Assembly: GCF_004770105.1 (NCBI RefSeq) | Contig: NZ_RQEY01000010.1 | Coordinates: forward strand, 396,373 to 460,372 | DNA: 64,000 bases | Direction of reading: 5' to 3' | Origin: Leptospira andrefontaineae | GTDB lineage: Bacteria; Spirochaetota; Leptospiria; Leptospirales; Leptospiraceae | Part shown: one piece after another, positions 37,898 through 46,973 of the stretch | How the letters are laid out: the number at the start of each line of letters is the position of its first letter | Position numbering within the stretch: position 1 is the stretch's first letter | Made by a program: the position numbers and the translations under genes | Notes under the pieces: model-generated | Told to the model about the DNA's origin: nothing | The model's input: only the letters and a program-made list of their open reading frames with translations | The model's database searches: none

Positions 37898-38653
37898 ATG
37901 AAGATCGTCTTATTACACGGAATGTGGTCCAGACCAGACACTCTGGACTCAGTTAGAAAAGTATTAGAACAAAAAGGCCACGAGGTTTTCGCACCTACAT
38001 TACCATTCCATGTATTGAACAAACCACCTGATCCCGAATTAGGAAAGTATAGACTCGTTGATTATGTTGAATTTATAAAAAAAGAAATTCTAAACAAAGG
38101 CTGGGACAAACCTACATTGATCGGTCACTCCATGGGAGGTTGGTTGGCACAAGCATTAGCAGCCGAAGGTTTTGCATCCAGGATCGTATTGTTTGCACCG
38201 GCTGCCCCCTTTGGAATTTTTCCATTAGGACCTTCTCCTTTATATACTTTGTTGGAAGTTCCGTTTCGCTGGAAATTTTGGGCGAAACCTTTCAAGCCCA
38301 CTTATCGTGGAGCCAATTTTGGGTTATTCAATCGAATTCCCAAAGATAAAAGAAAAGAATATTATGATTCTTTAAATTATGAATCCGGCAGAGCACTTTT
38401 CGAACTTGCCTTTTGGTTTTTCGACCCTCTCAAAGGAAGCAAAATCCCGGCGGAAAAAGTAAATTGCCCGGTCCTAGTTTTAGCCGGGGAGAAGGATAGG
38501 ATTATACCGATCCGTGTCACAAAGGCTGTCGCGAGAAGATACGAAAATTCAGAGTTTGTTGCACTACCCAATCATGCCCATTGGCTCACAGACGAACCTG
38601 GAAAAGAGAAAATTTTTGAGATCATGTTCGATTGGCTGAAACAAAACAGCTAA
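37898..38653 (+). CDS. Alpha/beta hydrolase
   Basis: The 251-residue protein is an alpha/beta hydrolase with HGMW oxyanion loop near residue 7, nucleophile elbow GHSMGGW (Ser about 80), Asp in GEKDRIIPIR (about 200) and His in NHAHWLTDEPG (about 228). The lid region (LEVPFRWKFWAKPFKPTYRG) is basic and aromatic. Substrates may be lipids or esters; no other motif narrows the choice. It stands alone with clear gaps on each side, though a small membrane protein gene follows 63 bp downstream on the same strand. Confidence 0.84.
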   Translation: MKIVLLHGMWSRPDTLDSVRKVLEQKGHEVFAPTLPFHVLNKPPDPELGKYRLVDYVEFIKKEILNKGWDKPTLIGHSMGGWLAQALAAEGFASRIVLFAPAAPFGIFPLGPSPLYTLLEVPFRWKFWAKPFKPTYRGANFGLFNRIPKDKRKEYYDSLNYESGRALFELAFWFFDPLKGSKIPAEKVNCPVLVLAGEKDRIIPIRVTKAVARRYENSEFVALPNHAHWLTDEPGKEKIFEIMFDWLKQNS

Positions 38654-38716
38654 AATGCTCAAAAAAACCAATCACCAACCGTTATTAATAAGAAATACAT
38701 ATACGGAGAAATATTA

Positions 38717-39451
38717 ATGAAAGAAGAGATCGGAACATTCGTAAAATCTGCAGTCAAAAGTTCCGCAAAAATATTTTTACTTTCTTCCATAGCGCTCTTT
38801 CTTGGATTTATTTTTAATCTGTTTCTATTAGCATTCTGTTTTCCTGAAATGAAAAGTATTGCTTCCAGCCTGGGACCGATGCCTATCGCAAGAGCCGGAG
38901 GAATAGGAGCAATACTTGCATTAATCGTAATAGTCCTAGAGTTATGGCCTATCGTTCTTTTAGTGATCGGGTTTGCATTTGTATTCCCTTTCCTTTATTT
39001 TCTCGGGATCAAAAAATACCTCTTAGGAAGAGAATTAGGAAATCTTGTCTCGGAGAACAAAACATGGTTCACTGATAATGTTTCCAAAACACTTTCCGAA
39101 ATGATCAAAAAAAGAGTTGGGTCGGAAAAGATCGATAACTGGGGCAAGTTCATCTCTTCTAAACTGAAAGATCTTCCTACTTTTTTACAAGAGAAGGAAA
39201 ACTGGCCGAAGGTTCTTCGTTTCATTTTACAAACCTTTTTAAAAAAGATCCGAATCGCTGAATTCGCAGAAGAAGTAGCAGCCGCTTACGAACAAAAAGG
39301 GACACAAGACATTTCGGTCTTAGAAGAAATTATAAAAACAAGCCTGAACAAGGCAATAGATAAACAAATGGAACCTTCTCCTCCATTATTTTTCTATATA
39401 GTATTCGGAGCAAATTTCGGAATCTTTTTACTAGTTAAAATCTTAGTATAA
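38717..39451 (+). CDS. Hypothetical membrane protein
   Basis: The 244-residue protein has three clear hydrophobic spans (about 16-42, 68-98 and 224-242) and between them a roughly 120-residue soluble, Lys-rich helical region (LSEMIKKRVGSEKIDNWGKF, TFLQEKENWPKVLRF). Gly/Ile-rich MARAGGIGAILALIV-type sequence marks the second span. No family is recognised. It is flanked by two hydrolase genes on the same strand, but spacing gives no proof of linkage. Confidence 0.62.
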   Translation: MKEEIGTFVKSAVKSSAKIFLLSSIALFLGFIFNLFLLAFCFPEMKSIASSLGPMPIARAGGIGAILALIVIVLELWPIVLLVIGFAFVFPFLYFLGIKKYLLGRELGNLVSENKTWFTDNVSKTLSEMIKKRVGSEKIDNWGKFISSKLKDLPTFLQEKENWPKVLRFILQTFLKKIRIAEFAEEVAAAYEQKGTQDISVLEEIIKTSLNKAIDKQMEPSPPLFFYIVFGANFGIFLLVKILV

Positions 39452-39521
39452 AAAATGGAATACATCGTAACGAACTTCGAGATTGAACGAATCATTGTTT
39501 GAACTTTCTCGGATTTCGTTT

Positions 39522-40373
39522 ATGAAAAAACCAAAACTTCTCCTTCTATCCTTCCTTCTTTCCTGCTGTAGCAGTTATGAAGAAATGGATATGGGGGAAG
39601 ATAGAGCCTTTCAGAAACTCAAAGAATCCGACACATTCTATCAAGAACATCTCATTCAAAACAATAAAGAAGAAGTTCCGGTGCACTGGATTAGTACTGG
39701 ATGTAAACCAGGTAAGAATAAGGTCCTTATATTTATCCACGGTTCTCCAGGAACTTGGTCAAATTATCTAAAATACTTAAATGATCCTGAACTATTAAAT
39801 ATGTATTGTATGCTTGGCTTAGACCGTCCAGGTTTCGGAAAATCTTTCGGAGTAATCCCGGATGTGAATGCGCAAGCAGAGAAAATTTTGGGAACTCTGT
39901 CGAAACTTCCTGAAATGCAAAAAAGGAAAAAATCAATTTCTATATTAGGACATTCTTATGGAGGCCCAGTCGCAGCAAGAATGGCTTCGATTTCTCCCGA
40001 AAAATTCCAATATTTGTTTTTATTAGCTGCTGCGATAGATCCTGAAACAGAAGAAATAAAATGGTACAACAAGATTGCAGATACTTGGATCGCGGGCTTG
40101 ATCTTACCTGATGAATGGACTCATAGTAATTCGGAAATGTTACCCTTAAAGGCACAATTACAAAGTTTAAGCCCAGAATGGAAAAAAATAAAAGCTAAAA
40201 CAATTGTAGTTCAGGGAGAAGAGGATGGGCTTGTAGATCCTAAAAACCTGGAATTTATTCAGAAAAATTTCTCTGCAGAAACAAAAATATATCTTCTTCC
40301 AAAAGAAGGACATTTTCTTCCCTGGAAGAACTACGATCTAATTCATAAATTATTAATAGAGTTCTCGAATTGA
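39522..40373 (+). CDS. Lipoprotein alpha/beta hydrolase
   Basis: The 283-residue protein starts with a short signal sequence and lipobox (LLSFLLSC, Cys near 15), so it is likely anchored to a membrane with its enzyme domain outside the cytoplasm. The hydrolase core shows HGSPGTWSNY, nucleophile GHSYGGPVAAR, Asp in GEEDGLVDPK and His in EGHFLPW. Esterase or lipase activity is likely, with unknown substrate. I start at ATG 39522 rather than TTG 39483 because it gives a proper signal peptide. It converges on the winged-helix glycosylase-like gene. Confidence 0.82.
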   Translation: MKKPKLLLLSFLLSCCSSYEEMDMGEDRAFQKLKESDTFYQEHLIQNNKEEVPVHWISTGCKPGKNKVLIFIHGSPGTWSNYLKYLNDPELLNMYCMLGLDRPGFGKSFGVIPDVNAQAEKILGTLSKLPEMQKRKKSISILGHSYGGPVAARMASISPEKFQYLFLLAAAIDPETEEIKWYNKIADTWIAGLILPDEWTHSNSEMLPLKAQLQSLSPEWKKIKAKTIVVQGEEDGLVDPKNLEFIQKNFSAETKIYLLPKEGHFLPWKNYDLIHKLLIEFSN

Positions 40374-40374
40374 T

Positions 40375-41448
40375 CTAAACTTCTAAGATCAGTTTTTTTC
40401 CGAGAAAAGTTGCATATTCTTCCGCTACTTTCTTCAACTTCTTTTTAAAATTAGCATTTAAAGGTTTATAAGGAGTTACCTTTAGAATAACATCTTCCTT
40501 TTTCAACGCCCTTTGCCAAATCCCATGTACCCAACCATTGATGACCAAGGTAGGTCTAAAAAGATCGTCCGCAGGAGTTAAAAGTCTTTTAGGAGGAGGA
40601 TCCATACAATCTCTACGATCTGTATATGCTAACAAAAATTCATCAAATGCAGGAAGAAGAAATAATGTGTCAGAGTCCTTATCCACTACATCCATCTTTT
40701 TAGGAAGATAATAAATCTGATCATCCTTTTGAAAGTTAATCAAATTTGAGTCAAAACTTTCTATACCTATCTTTGCATCCTTTACATTCAATCCGGACCA
40801 CCAAACAAAATCCGCTAAGGTCGCCGGTGCTCGTGTATCAAAGTACTTTTTAGTAATATCATAGAGAGCTTCTTCTTTCGGCTTTTTAACTTTTTTAATC
40901 TTTGGGATCCATTCTTCGATTAATGCGTAGGTGAAATCCTTATCTCTTCTTGGGCCAAAACAGATCAAACCTTCCAAACCTGCTCTTTGTAGAATATGAG
41001 ACAATCTGGTCGTATTTGTGATAATTCCTGATTTTTCTAAAATAGAAGATATTTCTTTTCTCGTAAGGAAATTTTGGTTCGAAAGATTTTTAGAAAGAAT
41101 GGAATAACATTTTTTTAATACTTTGGGATCTAGCTCTATCTTTTTATAATGAGCAGCGTATTTGGAAATGGTAGGAGGACCTAATAAATCCAATAACCAG
41201 TAAATGTCTTTGGCAGAAACCACATGTAAGGTTCCCCTCAATGGCCAAGATCTAATGATTTTTTTGTCTAAAAATGCAGACTCCACATCCTCTTCTTTTA
41301 TGCCGGATCCCCTAACTCCTATGGCCCATTTAGAGGCCGCATAGTCTTGGCCTTGGATAGCACCCAACACTTCGACTACCTTTTCAGGAGAAGAATATTG
41401 GTGCTTCGAAACAAGCAGATGTTTTAATCTTGTTAATGCGATATTCAC
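40375..41448 (-). CDS. Winged-helix AlkZ-like DNA glycosylase family protein
   Basis: The 357-residue protein matches the HTH_42/AlkZ superfamily: LGAIQGQDYAASKWAIGVR near the N-terminus, SWPLRGTLHVVSAKDIYWLL in the middle, and LPAFDEFLLAYTDR with VINGWVHGIW in the C-terminal half. AlkZ/YcaQ-type members remove interstrand crosslinks or alkylated bases from DNA. The QxQ/QxD motif of the family is present as QGQD near residue 33. A second alkylation repair gene lies divergently 170 bp away, supporting a DNA-repair role. The exact lesion is not predictable. Confidence 0.82.
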   Translation of the reverse strand: MNIALTRLKHLLVSKHQYSSPEKVVEVLGAIQGQDYAASKWAIGVRGSGIKEEDVESAFLDKKIIRSWPLRGTLHVVSAKDIYWLLDLLGPPTISKYAAHYKKIELDPKVLKKCYSILSKNLSNQNFLTRKEISSILEKSGIITNTTRLSHILQRAGLEGLICFGPRRDKDFTYALIEEWIPKIKKVKKPKEEALYDITKKYFDTRAPATLADFVWWSGLNVKDAKIGIESFDSNLINFQKDDQIYYLPKKMDVVDKDSDTLFLLPAFDEFLLAYTDRRDCMDPPPKRLLTPADDLFRPTLVINGWVHGIWQRALKKEDVILKVTPYKPLNANFKKKLKKVAEEYATFLGKKLILEV

Positions 41449-41620
41449 GTAGGTATAACAATTCTATAAATTATACTTTTTCGGGAATCATTTTACTATT
41501 TCTTAAATAAACCGACGCAAGTATCGATATAAAAGATTTTTATAAGCATCAAGGATTTTCCTGAACAAATGATGAAAAATACTACCTATTCGAACCAGTA
41601 AATGGATCATATTAAAGTTT

Positions 41621-42742
41621 ATGGCGGAAGCGCTTAAGAATTTTTACAACGACAAGGCTCTATTGGAAATAGGAGCCCAGTTTTCCACAGTATTATCTCA
41701 TAAACAGCCGGAAGATTGGCTCCAAGAGATCAAAGGGAAAGATTGGAAGAAGCTGGAACTCAAACAAAGGATTAAAAGAATTGCAGAAGTTTTATCAAAT
41801 TCTCTTCCAAAACCTTTTCCAAACGCAGTTTCTCCTTTATTAAAAATTTCGAAAGTTCTCGAGAAAAAATTCCAAGGCACCCAAAGGTTTTATATAATTT
41901 TCTTAGGGGAAGTTGTAGAAATTTCTGGCATCGACTATCCGGAAGAATCTTTGTATTGTATGGAAAGGATCACACAGATCATCTCTTGCGAATTTTCCAT
42001 TCGAGAGTTTTTGATCCGATACCCGGATATCACTTGGAAAAAAATGTCAGAATGGTCCAAACATTCTCACCCAGCAACAAGAAGATTAGCAAGTGAAGGC
42101 TCTCGCCCTAGATTGCCTTGGGGGAAAGGAATCCCAGGATTAAAAAAAGATCCTAAAAAAACTCTATCCATTTTAGAAAACTTAAAAAATGATCCAGATG
42201 AAGTGGTTAGAAGAAGTGTGGCCAATCATTTAAACGATATCTCCAAAGATCACCCAGACTTAGTGATTACGATTGCAAAAAAATGGAAGGGTAAATCCGA
42301 AAATACGGATCTTCTATTAAAACATGCGCTTAGAGGTTTGTTAAAACAAGGCAACTCGGATACACTTTCTATCTTCGGATTCCCAAGAAGTAAATCCGTT
42401 AAAATTTCCAAGTTGGAACTCCAACCTAAAACAGTAGAGATCGGAAAACATCTAGTCTATCGATTTGAGATGAAGTCGGAGGCAAAAGAACCTACTCTCT
42501 ATAGATTAGAATCTAAGATCCATTATCTGAAATTTTCCGGAAAATTTTCCATAAAAGTATTTCAAATAGAAGAAAGGGAATTTTCTCCGAATGAAACAAA
42601 AGTTTATGAAAGAAAACAATCTTTCCAACAGATGACTACCAGAACACATTCCCCGGGAATCCATAAACTGGAGATTATTGTAAATGGTGAGACAAAAGCA
42701 AAAGCGGAATTTAATGTCTCCAAACAACTCGTAAAAAAATAA
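41621..42742 (+). CDS. AlkC-like DNA alkylation repair protein (HEAT-like repeats)
   Basis: The 373-residue protein is built of tandem helical repeats and contains the family motif HPATRRLASEGSRPRLPWG (about 142-160), followed by VRRSVANHLNDISKDHPDL. AlkC/AlkD-type glycosylases use such HEAT-like repeats to grip DNA and cut N3- or N7-alkylated bases. A basic C-terminal region (about 255-373; KLELQPKTVEIGKHLVYRFEMK) looks like an extra beta domain often added in AlkC. It is divergent from the AlkZ-like gene, and a DMT transporter gene follows 20 bp downstream. Confidence 0.84.
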   Translation: MAEALKNFYNDKALLEIGAQFSTVLSHKQPEDWLQEIKGKDWKKLELKQRIKRIAEVLSNSLPKPFPNAVSPLLKISKVLEKKFQGTQRFYIIFLGEVVEISGIDYPEESLYCMERITQIISCEFSIREFLIRYPDITWKKMSEWSKHSHPATRRLASEGSRPRLPWGKGIPGLKKDPKKTLSILENLKNDPDEVVRRSVANHLNDISKDHPDLVITIAKKWKGKSENTDLLLKHALRGLLKQGNSDTLSIFGFPRSKSVKISKLELQPKTVEIGKHLVYRFEMKSEAKEPTLYRLESKIHYLKFSGKFSIKVFQIEEREFSPNETKVYERKQSFQQMTTRTHSPGIHKLEIIVNGETKAKAEFNVSKQLVKK

Positions 42743-42762
42743 AGACAATCCAAGGTCAACGC

Positions 42763-43218
42763 ATGAATCTATTATTACCCGTAATCTTCGCACTTCTTTC
42801 CGGACTCGCGATGTCCATACAACCAGGCATTAACTCCATATTAGGAAAAAATATAGAAAGCCCTTGGCTTGCTTCCACGATTTCCTTTTTCGTTGGAACG
42901 ATCGCATTAGGGATCATAACGTTTGCTTTAGGCGAAATGAAATCCACTTCTTTTATATTACAAACAATCAAAGAGCAGCCTTGGTGGATTTGGGTTGGAG
43001 GATTTTTAGGAGCAATCGTTGTTACTTCCTCTTTAGTTTTTGCTCCAAAATTAGGGGCCACAAGTTGGATCGCTCTATTTTTATTAGGACAGGTAGTAAC
43101 TTCTATCTTACTAGAAAAATGGGGAGTATTAGGATTTCCTGAAAAACCAATTTCAATTCAAAAGATGATCGGCTTAGGATTGTTAATCCTAAGCGCTTGG
43201 CTAGTAAGAAAGGGATGA
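42763..43218 (+). CDS. DMT/YdcZ-family transporter
   Basis: The 151-residue protein has five membrane spans and the YdcZ (DUF606) pattern GLAMSIQPGINSILG at the N-terminus and GGFLGAIVVTSSLVFAPKLGATSW in the middle. This half-length relative of drug/metabolite transporters likely dimerises; substrates are unknown. It follows the alkylation repair gene by 20 bp on the same strand and may be cotranscribed, possibly by chance rather than function. Confidence 0.83.
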   Translation: MNLLLPVIFALLSGLAMSIQPGINSILGKNIESPWLASTISFFVGTIALGIITFALGEMKSTSFILQTIKEQPWWIWVGGFLGAIVVTSSLVFAPKLGATSWIALFLLGQVVTSILLEKWGVLGFPEKPISIQKMIGLGLLILSAWLVRKG

Positions 43219-43283
43219 TCTAAATTCGAAAGATCGAGGCAACTTCAATGGGTTAATCTGCAAATACAATTTTGTTCAAAATT

Positions 43284-43440
43284 TTGTAGGAGCTCCTACA
43301 AAGCACTGATCTCAATTGGAATCCGCCTCCAGCAATGCCGCGGTAGTGATGCGAAGGTCATTAGTCCGGGCTTGCCCCGGATGAGCGCGAATGCGCGAAA
43401 CCGTAGCAGCACGACCACCGCGAAGCGGGAGGACCGCCCA
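43284..43440. repeat. 18-bp palindrome plus GC-rich hairpin-rich repeat element
   Basis: The element starts with a perfect 18-bp palindrome, TTGTAGGAGCTCCTACAA (43284-43301), and continues as a GC-rich stretch with small hairpins: TCCGGG/CCCGGA (43365-43381), GCGC/GCGC (43385-43396) and CCGC/GCGG (43418-43428). It is sharply GC-richer than the flanks and lies between two convergent genes. It is not coding in any frame that I can support. It resembles dispersed Leptospira intergenic repeats, but no long copy of the GC-rich part is present in this window. Confidence 0.6.
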
Positions 43441-43471
43441 GGAAAATTATAAGAAAGAAAATTATATTTTT

Positions 43472-44968
43472 CTAATAATCTTCGTCAGACCAGCCAACAT
43501 CTTTCAGGAAGTCTTCATAAGAACCGTCAAAAATCCGGATCGTATCGTTGTCAAAAACGATCAGCTTGGTAGCAACGGCTCTAAGATGCATTTCATTGTG
43601 AGTTACCATGATAAGAGAGCCTTCGAACTCATCGATGGCCTCAATCAATGCATCGCATGATTGCATGTCCAAGTGGTTGGTAGGCTCGTCCAAAAATAGA
43701 AGATGGCAAGGAGTGACCAAAATTTTTCCGAGCATCACTCTGCTCTTTTCGCCACCCGAAAGAACCTTGATCTTTTTCAAAGACATATCATCGGAGAACA
43801 TCAATCCACCGGCGATCGTTCTTGCGAGCCATTCGGTGCAAGACTTATCCGCACTCATAATTTCTTCGGTGACGGTCGCGTTCTCATTTAAGTTCAATTT
43901 ATTCGTCTGACCAAAATATCCTTCTTTCAATGCAGGATGTTTTTGGATCTTTCCAGAACTTGGTTGGAGCTCCCCAGCAAGAAGTTTGAGAAGAGTGGAT
44001 TTACCCTTACCATTCTTACCAATAATACAAATTCGATCTCTTTTACCGACGCTCAAAGAAAAGTCGGAAATTAAAAAAGGTTCTTTCCCAGAATATGAAA
44101 AAGAAATGTTCTCCGCTGACAACATTTGGCTCGCTGCAAAAGGTGCGGAGTTAAAGTATAATTCCAAACTTTCGATCTCTTCTAACGCCTTCATCTCGCC
44201 TTGCTTCTCCAGTTTTTTAACTCTAGATTGAGCGCGACTTGCAAAACTCGCCTTCGCTTTAAATCGAGCGATAAAGATCTCTTCTTGTTTTCTTTTTTTC
44301 GCTTCGTTCAAACGAGTCCTTTCGTAAATTTCTTCCGCTTGATTGATCTGATTATAAAGTTTATCCGTATCACCTTGCACCTTGATCGCCTTCGTACGAT
44401 GGATCGCTGCAGTATGAGTAACTACACTATCCATAAAACTTCTATCGTGAGTGACTAAAATAATCTCGCCTTCCCATTCACGTAGGAATTCCTCAAGCCA
44501 ACGGATCGTAACGATATCAAGATAGTTGTTCGGCTCATCTAACATCAGTAAGTCGGGACCCGATACGAGAAGTTTTGCCAGATTCATTCGGATCTGATAA
44601 CCGCCGGAAAATTCTTCCGGACTTCTTTCCAGATCCGCTTCCGAAAAACCCAAACCGGACAAAACTTTTTCAACCTGCCAAGTCTCGTATTCTTCGCCCT
44701 CAGGAAGACCAAGCGCACATTCTTCCAACACAGTAGGCTTAGTAAATTTTAAGTGCTGTTGCAAATGCCCGATCTTATAACCCTTCGGCACAGTGATCGA
44801 ACCGGAATCAGGTTCCACATTCCCCAAAATCATTTGGAACAAAGTAGACTTACCGTGACCATTCCGTCCGACAAGACCCAACTTTTCGCCCCGATTCAAA
44901 CTCAGATTCAGATCATCGAACAACAGATTAGAAGTATAAGATTTATGAAGATTAGAAATTTTGATCAT
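43472..44968 (-). CDS. ABC-F family ATPase
   Basis: The 498-residue protein has two ATP-binding cassettes: Walker [10 protein letters not shown] (about 38) and GKNGKGKST, signatures FSGGYQIRM and [10 protein letters not shown], Walker [13 protein letters not shown] and [12 protein letters not shown], joined by a charged linker. No membrane spans are present. ABC-F proteins bind the ribosome E site and resolve stalls or protect against antibiotics; this one resembles YbiT/EttA-type housekeeping members rather than a resistance protein. I start at ATG 44968; the frame continues 53 codons upstream without a typical start. Its 3' end abuts the GC-rich repeat. Confidence 0.87.
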   Translation of the reverse strand: MIKISNLHKSYTSNLLFDDLNLSLNRGEKLGLVGRNGHGKSTLFQMILGNVEPDSGSITVPKGYKIGHLQQHLKFTKPTVLEECALGLPEGEEYETWQVEKVLSGLGFSEADLERSPEEFSGGYQIRMNLAKLLVSGPDLLMLDEPNNYLDIVTIRWLEEFLREWEGEIILVTHDRSFMDSVVTHTAAIHRTKAIKVQGDTDKLYNQINQAEEIYERTRLNEAKKRKQEEIFIARFKAKASFASRAQSRVKKLEKQGEMKALEEIESLELYFNSAPFAASQMLSAENISFSYSGKEPFLISDFSLSVGKRDRICIIGKNGKGKSTLLKLLAGELQPSSGKIQKHPALKEGYFGQTNKLNLNENATVTEEIMSADKSCTEWLARTIAGGLMFSDDMSLKKIKVLSGGEKSRVMLGKILVTPCHLLFLDEPTNHLDMQSCDALIEAIDEFEGSLIMVTHNEMHLRAVATKLIVFDNDTIRIFDGSYEDFLKDVGWSDEDY

Positions 44969-45112
44969 CTTTAAGTGCGCTCTATATAAGAGCCAGTCCC
45001 CAAAGGTCCAGGCTCTCGAAGCCCGGGAATTTTTCCCTATAGGTAAACCTAAGTTTTGGGACGGACTATAAACCAAAGTTTTCCAAGGGTCCAAGATTTC
45101 ACCTAAAATTGA

Positions 45113-45130
45113 CTGTAGGAATTCCAACAG
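45113..45130. repeat. Short palindromic repeat
   Basis: CTGTAGGAATTCCAACAG is a nearly perfect palindrome of the family also found at 43284, 45156, 45353, 49098 and 8504. Confidence 0.55.
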
Positions 45131-45155
45131 ATCTAAGGATTAGGGCGATTCCCGC

Positions 45156-45173
45156 GAGTAGGAACTCCAACAA
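45156..45173. repeat. Short palindromic repeat
   Basis: GAGTAGGAACTCCAACAA is a degenerate copy of the GTAGGA-N2-TCCNACAA family. It is flanked by CCCGCGA (45151-45157) and the inverted TCGCGGG at 45195-45201. Confidence 0.5.
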
Positions 45174-45194
45174 CGAAGGCTTCCATCTAATTAG

Positions 45195-45287
45195 TCGCGG
45201 GCCGGGCTACTCCAGGCTTCGCTATCGCTTCGGACTCCTCGCAGAGCTGCGGGGTCCGCTTCGCGCCTTTTGTATCCCTAACGCGGG
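45195..45287. repeat. GC-rich dispersed repeat, copy A
   Basis: A GC-rich stretch from TCGCGGGCC to CCCTAACGCGGG, rich in GCTTCG- and CTTCGG-type tetraloop hairpins. Large parts match the element at 52306-52392 (shared GGGCTAC, GCTTCGGACT, TGGTCCGCT-like and TATCCCTAACGCGG segments). It is non-coding and inserted in an AT-rich intergenic region. Confidence 0.6.
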
Positions 45288-45352
45288 TTCTAAGATCAAA
45301 ATGCGACCTTCACAAAACTGGATCTAATACAAGTAATTTCTAAGCGTAAATC

Positions 45353-45370
45353 ATGTTGGAATTCCTACAA
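45353..45370. repeat. Short palindromic repeat
   Basis: ATGTTGGAATTCCTACAA, again the palindromic intergenic family (half-sites GTTGGA and TCCTACA). Confidence 0.55.
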
Positions 45371-45448
45371 AATTTACGCGGAATTTATATTGGAAAAATT
45401 AGATTTATATGATATAGGAGGCTTTGCTCTCCCACCAACCCACCTCCA

Positions 45449-45476
45449 CCACCCAATCTAGGGTGGGGCCGTTTTT
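45449..45476 (+). terminator. Terminator-like hairpin with T tract
   Basis: CCACCC (45449-45454) pairs with GGGTGG (45461-45466) over a 6-nt loop, followed by GGCC and five T. Its 16-nt 3' part repeats exactly at 45591-45606. No annotated plus-strand gene precedes it, so it may end an unannotated transcript or be a repeat. Confidence 0.35.
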
Positions 45477-45571
45477 GTAAATTTACCTTCGATCAAGCTT
45501 GGTGTCTCAATTTAAGGTCCGACTCGTTTGACTTTCAGTCACCGACTCGCTCGAGCGGTCGTCTTCTCATT

Positions 45572-45606
45572 CCCTTAGGTCACTCCGAAGGGGTGGGGCC
45601 GTTTTT
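45572..45606 (+). terminator. Second terminator-like hairpin with T tract
   Basis: CCCTT (45572-45576) pairs with AAGGG (45588-45592), then GTGGGGCCG and five T. The segment GGGTGGGGCCGTTTTT is identical to the copy 130 bp upstream. Confidence 0.3.
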
Positions 45607-45618
45607 CTTAAATGAAAA

Positions 45619-46026
45619 TTATAAATGCCTGATCTCTGCCGGTTGATTTTGCCAATTATTATTCAATCCATCTGAATACCAGACAGGAGCTTCCACAAGA
45701 TCTTTGAGATCTGCATTATCCAAAGTCGATATGGCCACACTTACGAAATCACCACCGATCTCCTCGATATGCCCATCCGAAAAAGTTCTTACCCCACAAT
45801 TTTTACAGAAATAATGTTTACCACTAAATGTATTAAACTGGTAAAAACCTAAATTCTCGTCTCCGCTCAATAAACGAAATGATTCAGGTTTAATAATAAT
45901 GGACCAGTTGCGGACCTTTCTGCAGAAGGAACAGTTACATCGTCCTGTGCCCGAACTCAAATCTAAATCCGCTTCGTAACGAACTGAACCGCAATGACAA
46001 CTTCCAGAATATTTTTTAAGGTTCAT
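45619..46026 (-). CDS. GFA/CENP-V-type zinc-binding protein
   Basis: The 135-residue protein matches the glutathione-dependent formaldehyde-activating (GFA) family: [10 protein letters not shown] (C10, C12), CNCSFCR (C30, C32, C35) and [11 protein letters not shown] near residue 75, all zinc-binding Cys. Some relatives activate formaldehyde with glutathione; most are uncharacterised Mss4-fold proteins. ATG 46026 is chosen because AAGGAG lies 7 nt upstream. A perfect palindrome at 46096-46122 sits in its promoter region. Confidence 0.85.
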   Translation of the reverse strand: MNLKKYSGSCHCGSVRYEADLDLSSGTGRCNCSFCRKVRNWSIIIKPESFRLLSGDENLGFYQFNTFSGKHYFCKNCGVRTFSDGHIEEIGGDFVSVAISTLDNADLKDLVEAPVWYSDGLNNNWQNQPAEIRHL

Positions 46027-46095
46027 AAATAACTCCTTTTCGGATCTCAAAAGTTAATAGAAATTTCGGATCCGTATATGAGTAATTTTACAGAT

Positions 46096-46122
46096 TAAAT
46101 ATGACAAATTCTGTCATATTTA
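46096..46122. promoter_or_regulatory. Perfect 11-bp inverted repeat upstream of the GFA gene (operator)
   Basis: TAAATATGACA (46096-46106) and TGTCATATTTA (46112-46122) are perfect complements around AATTC. On the minus strand this overlaps a TTGTCA hexamer that could be a -35 element. TGACA-N5-TGTCA dyads are typical of TetR or MarR operators, and a TetR gene ends 88 bp away. Confidence 0.55.
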
Positions 46123-46209
46123 TAAACCAAGTTTAGAAAAAATTGAAAATTTCTTCGATTTAAGTAATTGGTGTATTGTTTATTTTGGAAGAAAGAGATG
46201 ATCGAAAAT

Positions 46210-46881
46210 TTAAATCGGCCTTTTACGGATCTTCTTCTTTTTAGATCTGCCTGCACCGTTTATAAACAAGATCCAAGCCTTCTCAAAATATTTGGACCGT
46301 TTAGAATGAGAGCTAAATTCTTTACTTCCTAAAAGAACTTCGTTCAAAGGATATCCGGTCATGATCTGAAGTAATTGTGCCGTCAAAAACTTCGGATCTA
46401 TCGAATTTAGATCCTTGGATTTTTGCGCAAAAATTACAAGATCTAAGATCCGTAGAAAGGATGGACTTTCTTCGCATTGTAGATTAGATGCAATTTTCGG
46501 AATATGTTCCGCTTCTGAAATAGTCATCCTGTAAAAATCGACAATCTCCGCTGAAACAATTAACTCTAATAATCTTCTACAAGATTCCTTTAAAGTTTCC
46601 AGGGGATTTTCTCTCTTACATTCTATACTAACGAGTAAATCAAAAAATTTCTGTTTTTGAAATTCCATCACGGCGGAGAAGAGATCCGATTTGGATTCAA
46701 ATCGTCTGTAAATCGTATGTTTACCTGAGCCACAGGCGAGAGCTACCTGCTCGATAGAAGTGGCAGTAAATCCTTGGGTCGTAAAAAGGGTTAACGCGGT
46801 ATTCAGTATTCGATCAGATATCCCGTCTGATACATCCTTAGGAGGACGCCCCGTTCTGATCTGCCGGACCTTCTTCGCCAT
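46210..46881 (-). CDS. TetR-family transcriptional regulator
   Basis: The 223-residue protein has a TetR helix-turn-helix (about 22-70; ILNTALTLFTTQGFTATSIEQVALACGSGKHTIYRRF) and a helical ligand-binding and dimerisation domain (about 80-210). A very basic C-terminus (RSKKKKIRKRP) is noted. It is divergent from the NmrA-like gene with 176 bp between starts, a normal arrangement for a repressor and its target. It may also act on the GFA gene downstream. Ligand unknown. Confidence 0.87.
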   Translation of the reverse strand: MAKKVRQIRTGRPPKDVSDGISDRILNTALTLFTTQGFTATSIEQVALACGSGKHTIYRRFESKSDLFSAVMEFQKQKFFDLLVSIECKRENPLETLKESCRRLLELIVSAEIVDFYRMTISEAEHIPKIASNLQCEESPSFLRILDLVIFAQKSKDLNSIDPKFLTAQLLQIMTGYPLNEVLLGSKEFSSHSKRSKYFEKAWILFINGAGRSKKKKIRKRPI

Positions 46882-46973
46882 ATTACTTATATGAGAATTC
46901 CTTTCGAATTGACCATAAGATCTTGTTTCATTTTACAGGGTCAAGAAATCTTCCGAGAAACTTATCAAAAGCC

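Larger units (their letters stand above)
44969..45618. other. 650-bp intergenic region with repeats and terminator-like motifs
   Basis: This non-coding stretch separates the ABC-F gene (minus) from the GFA gene (minus). It holds three short palindromes (45113-45130, 45156-45173, 45353-45370), the GC-rich repeat copy at 45195-45287, and two copies of GGGTGGGGCCGTTTTT (45461-45476 and 45591-45606). No open frame longer than 60 codons here looks coding. Confidence 0.6.

Noticed and set aside
43320..43440. Small GC-rich coding gene
   Set aside because: No frame with a start, ribosome binding site and sensible composition; hairpins explain it better.
45195..45287. Integron attC site
   Set aside because: The CCCTAAC end hints at an R box, but the matching GTTRRRY partner and bulged arms are not found.
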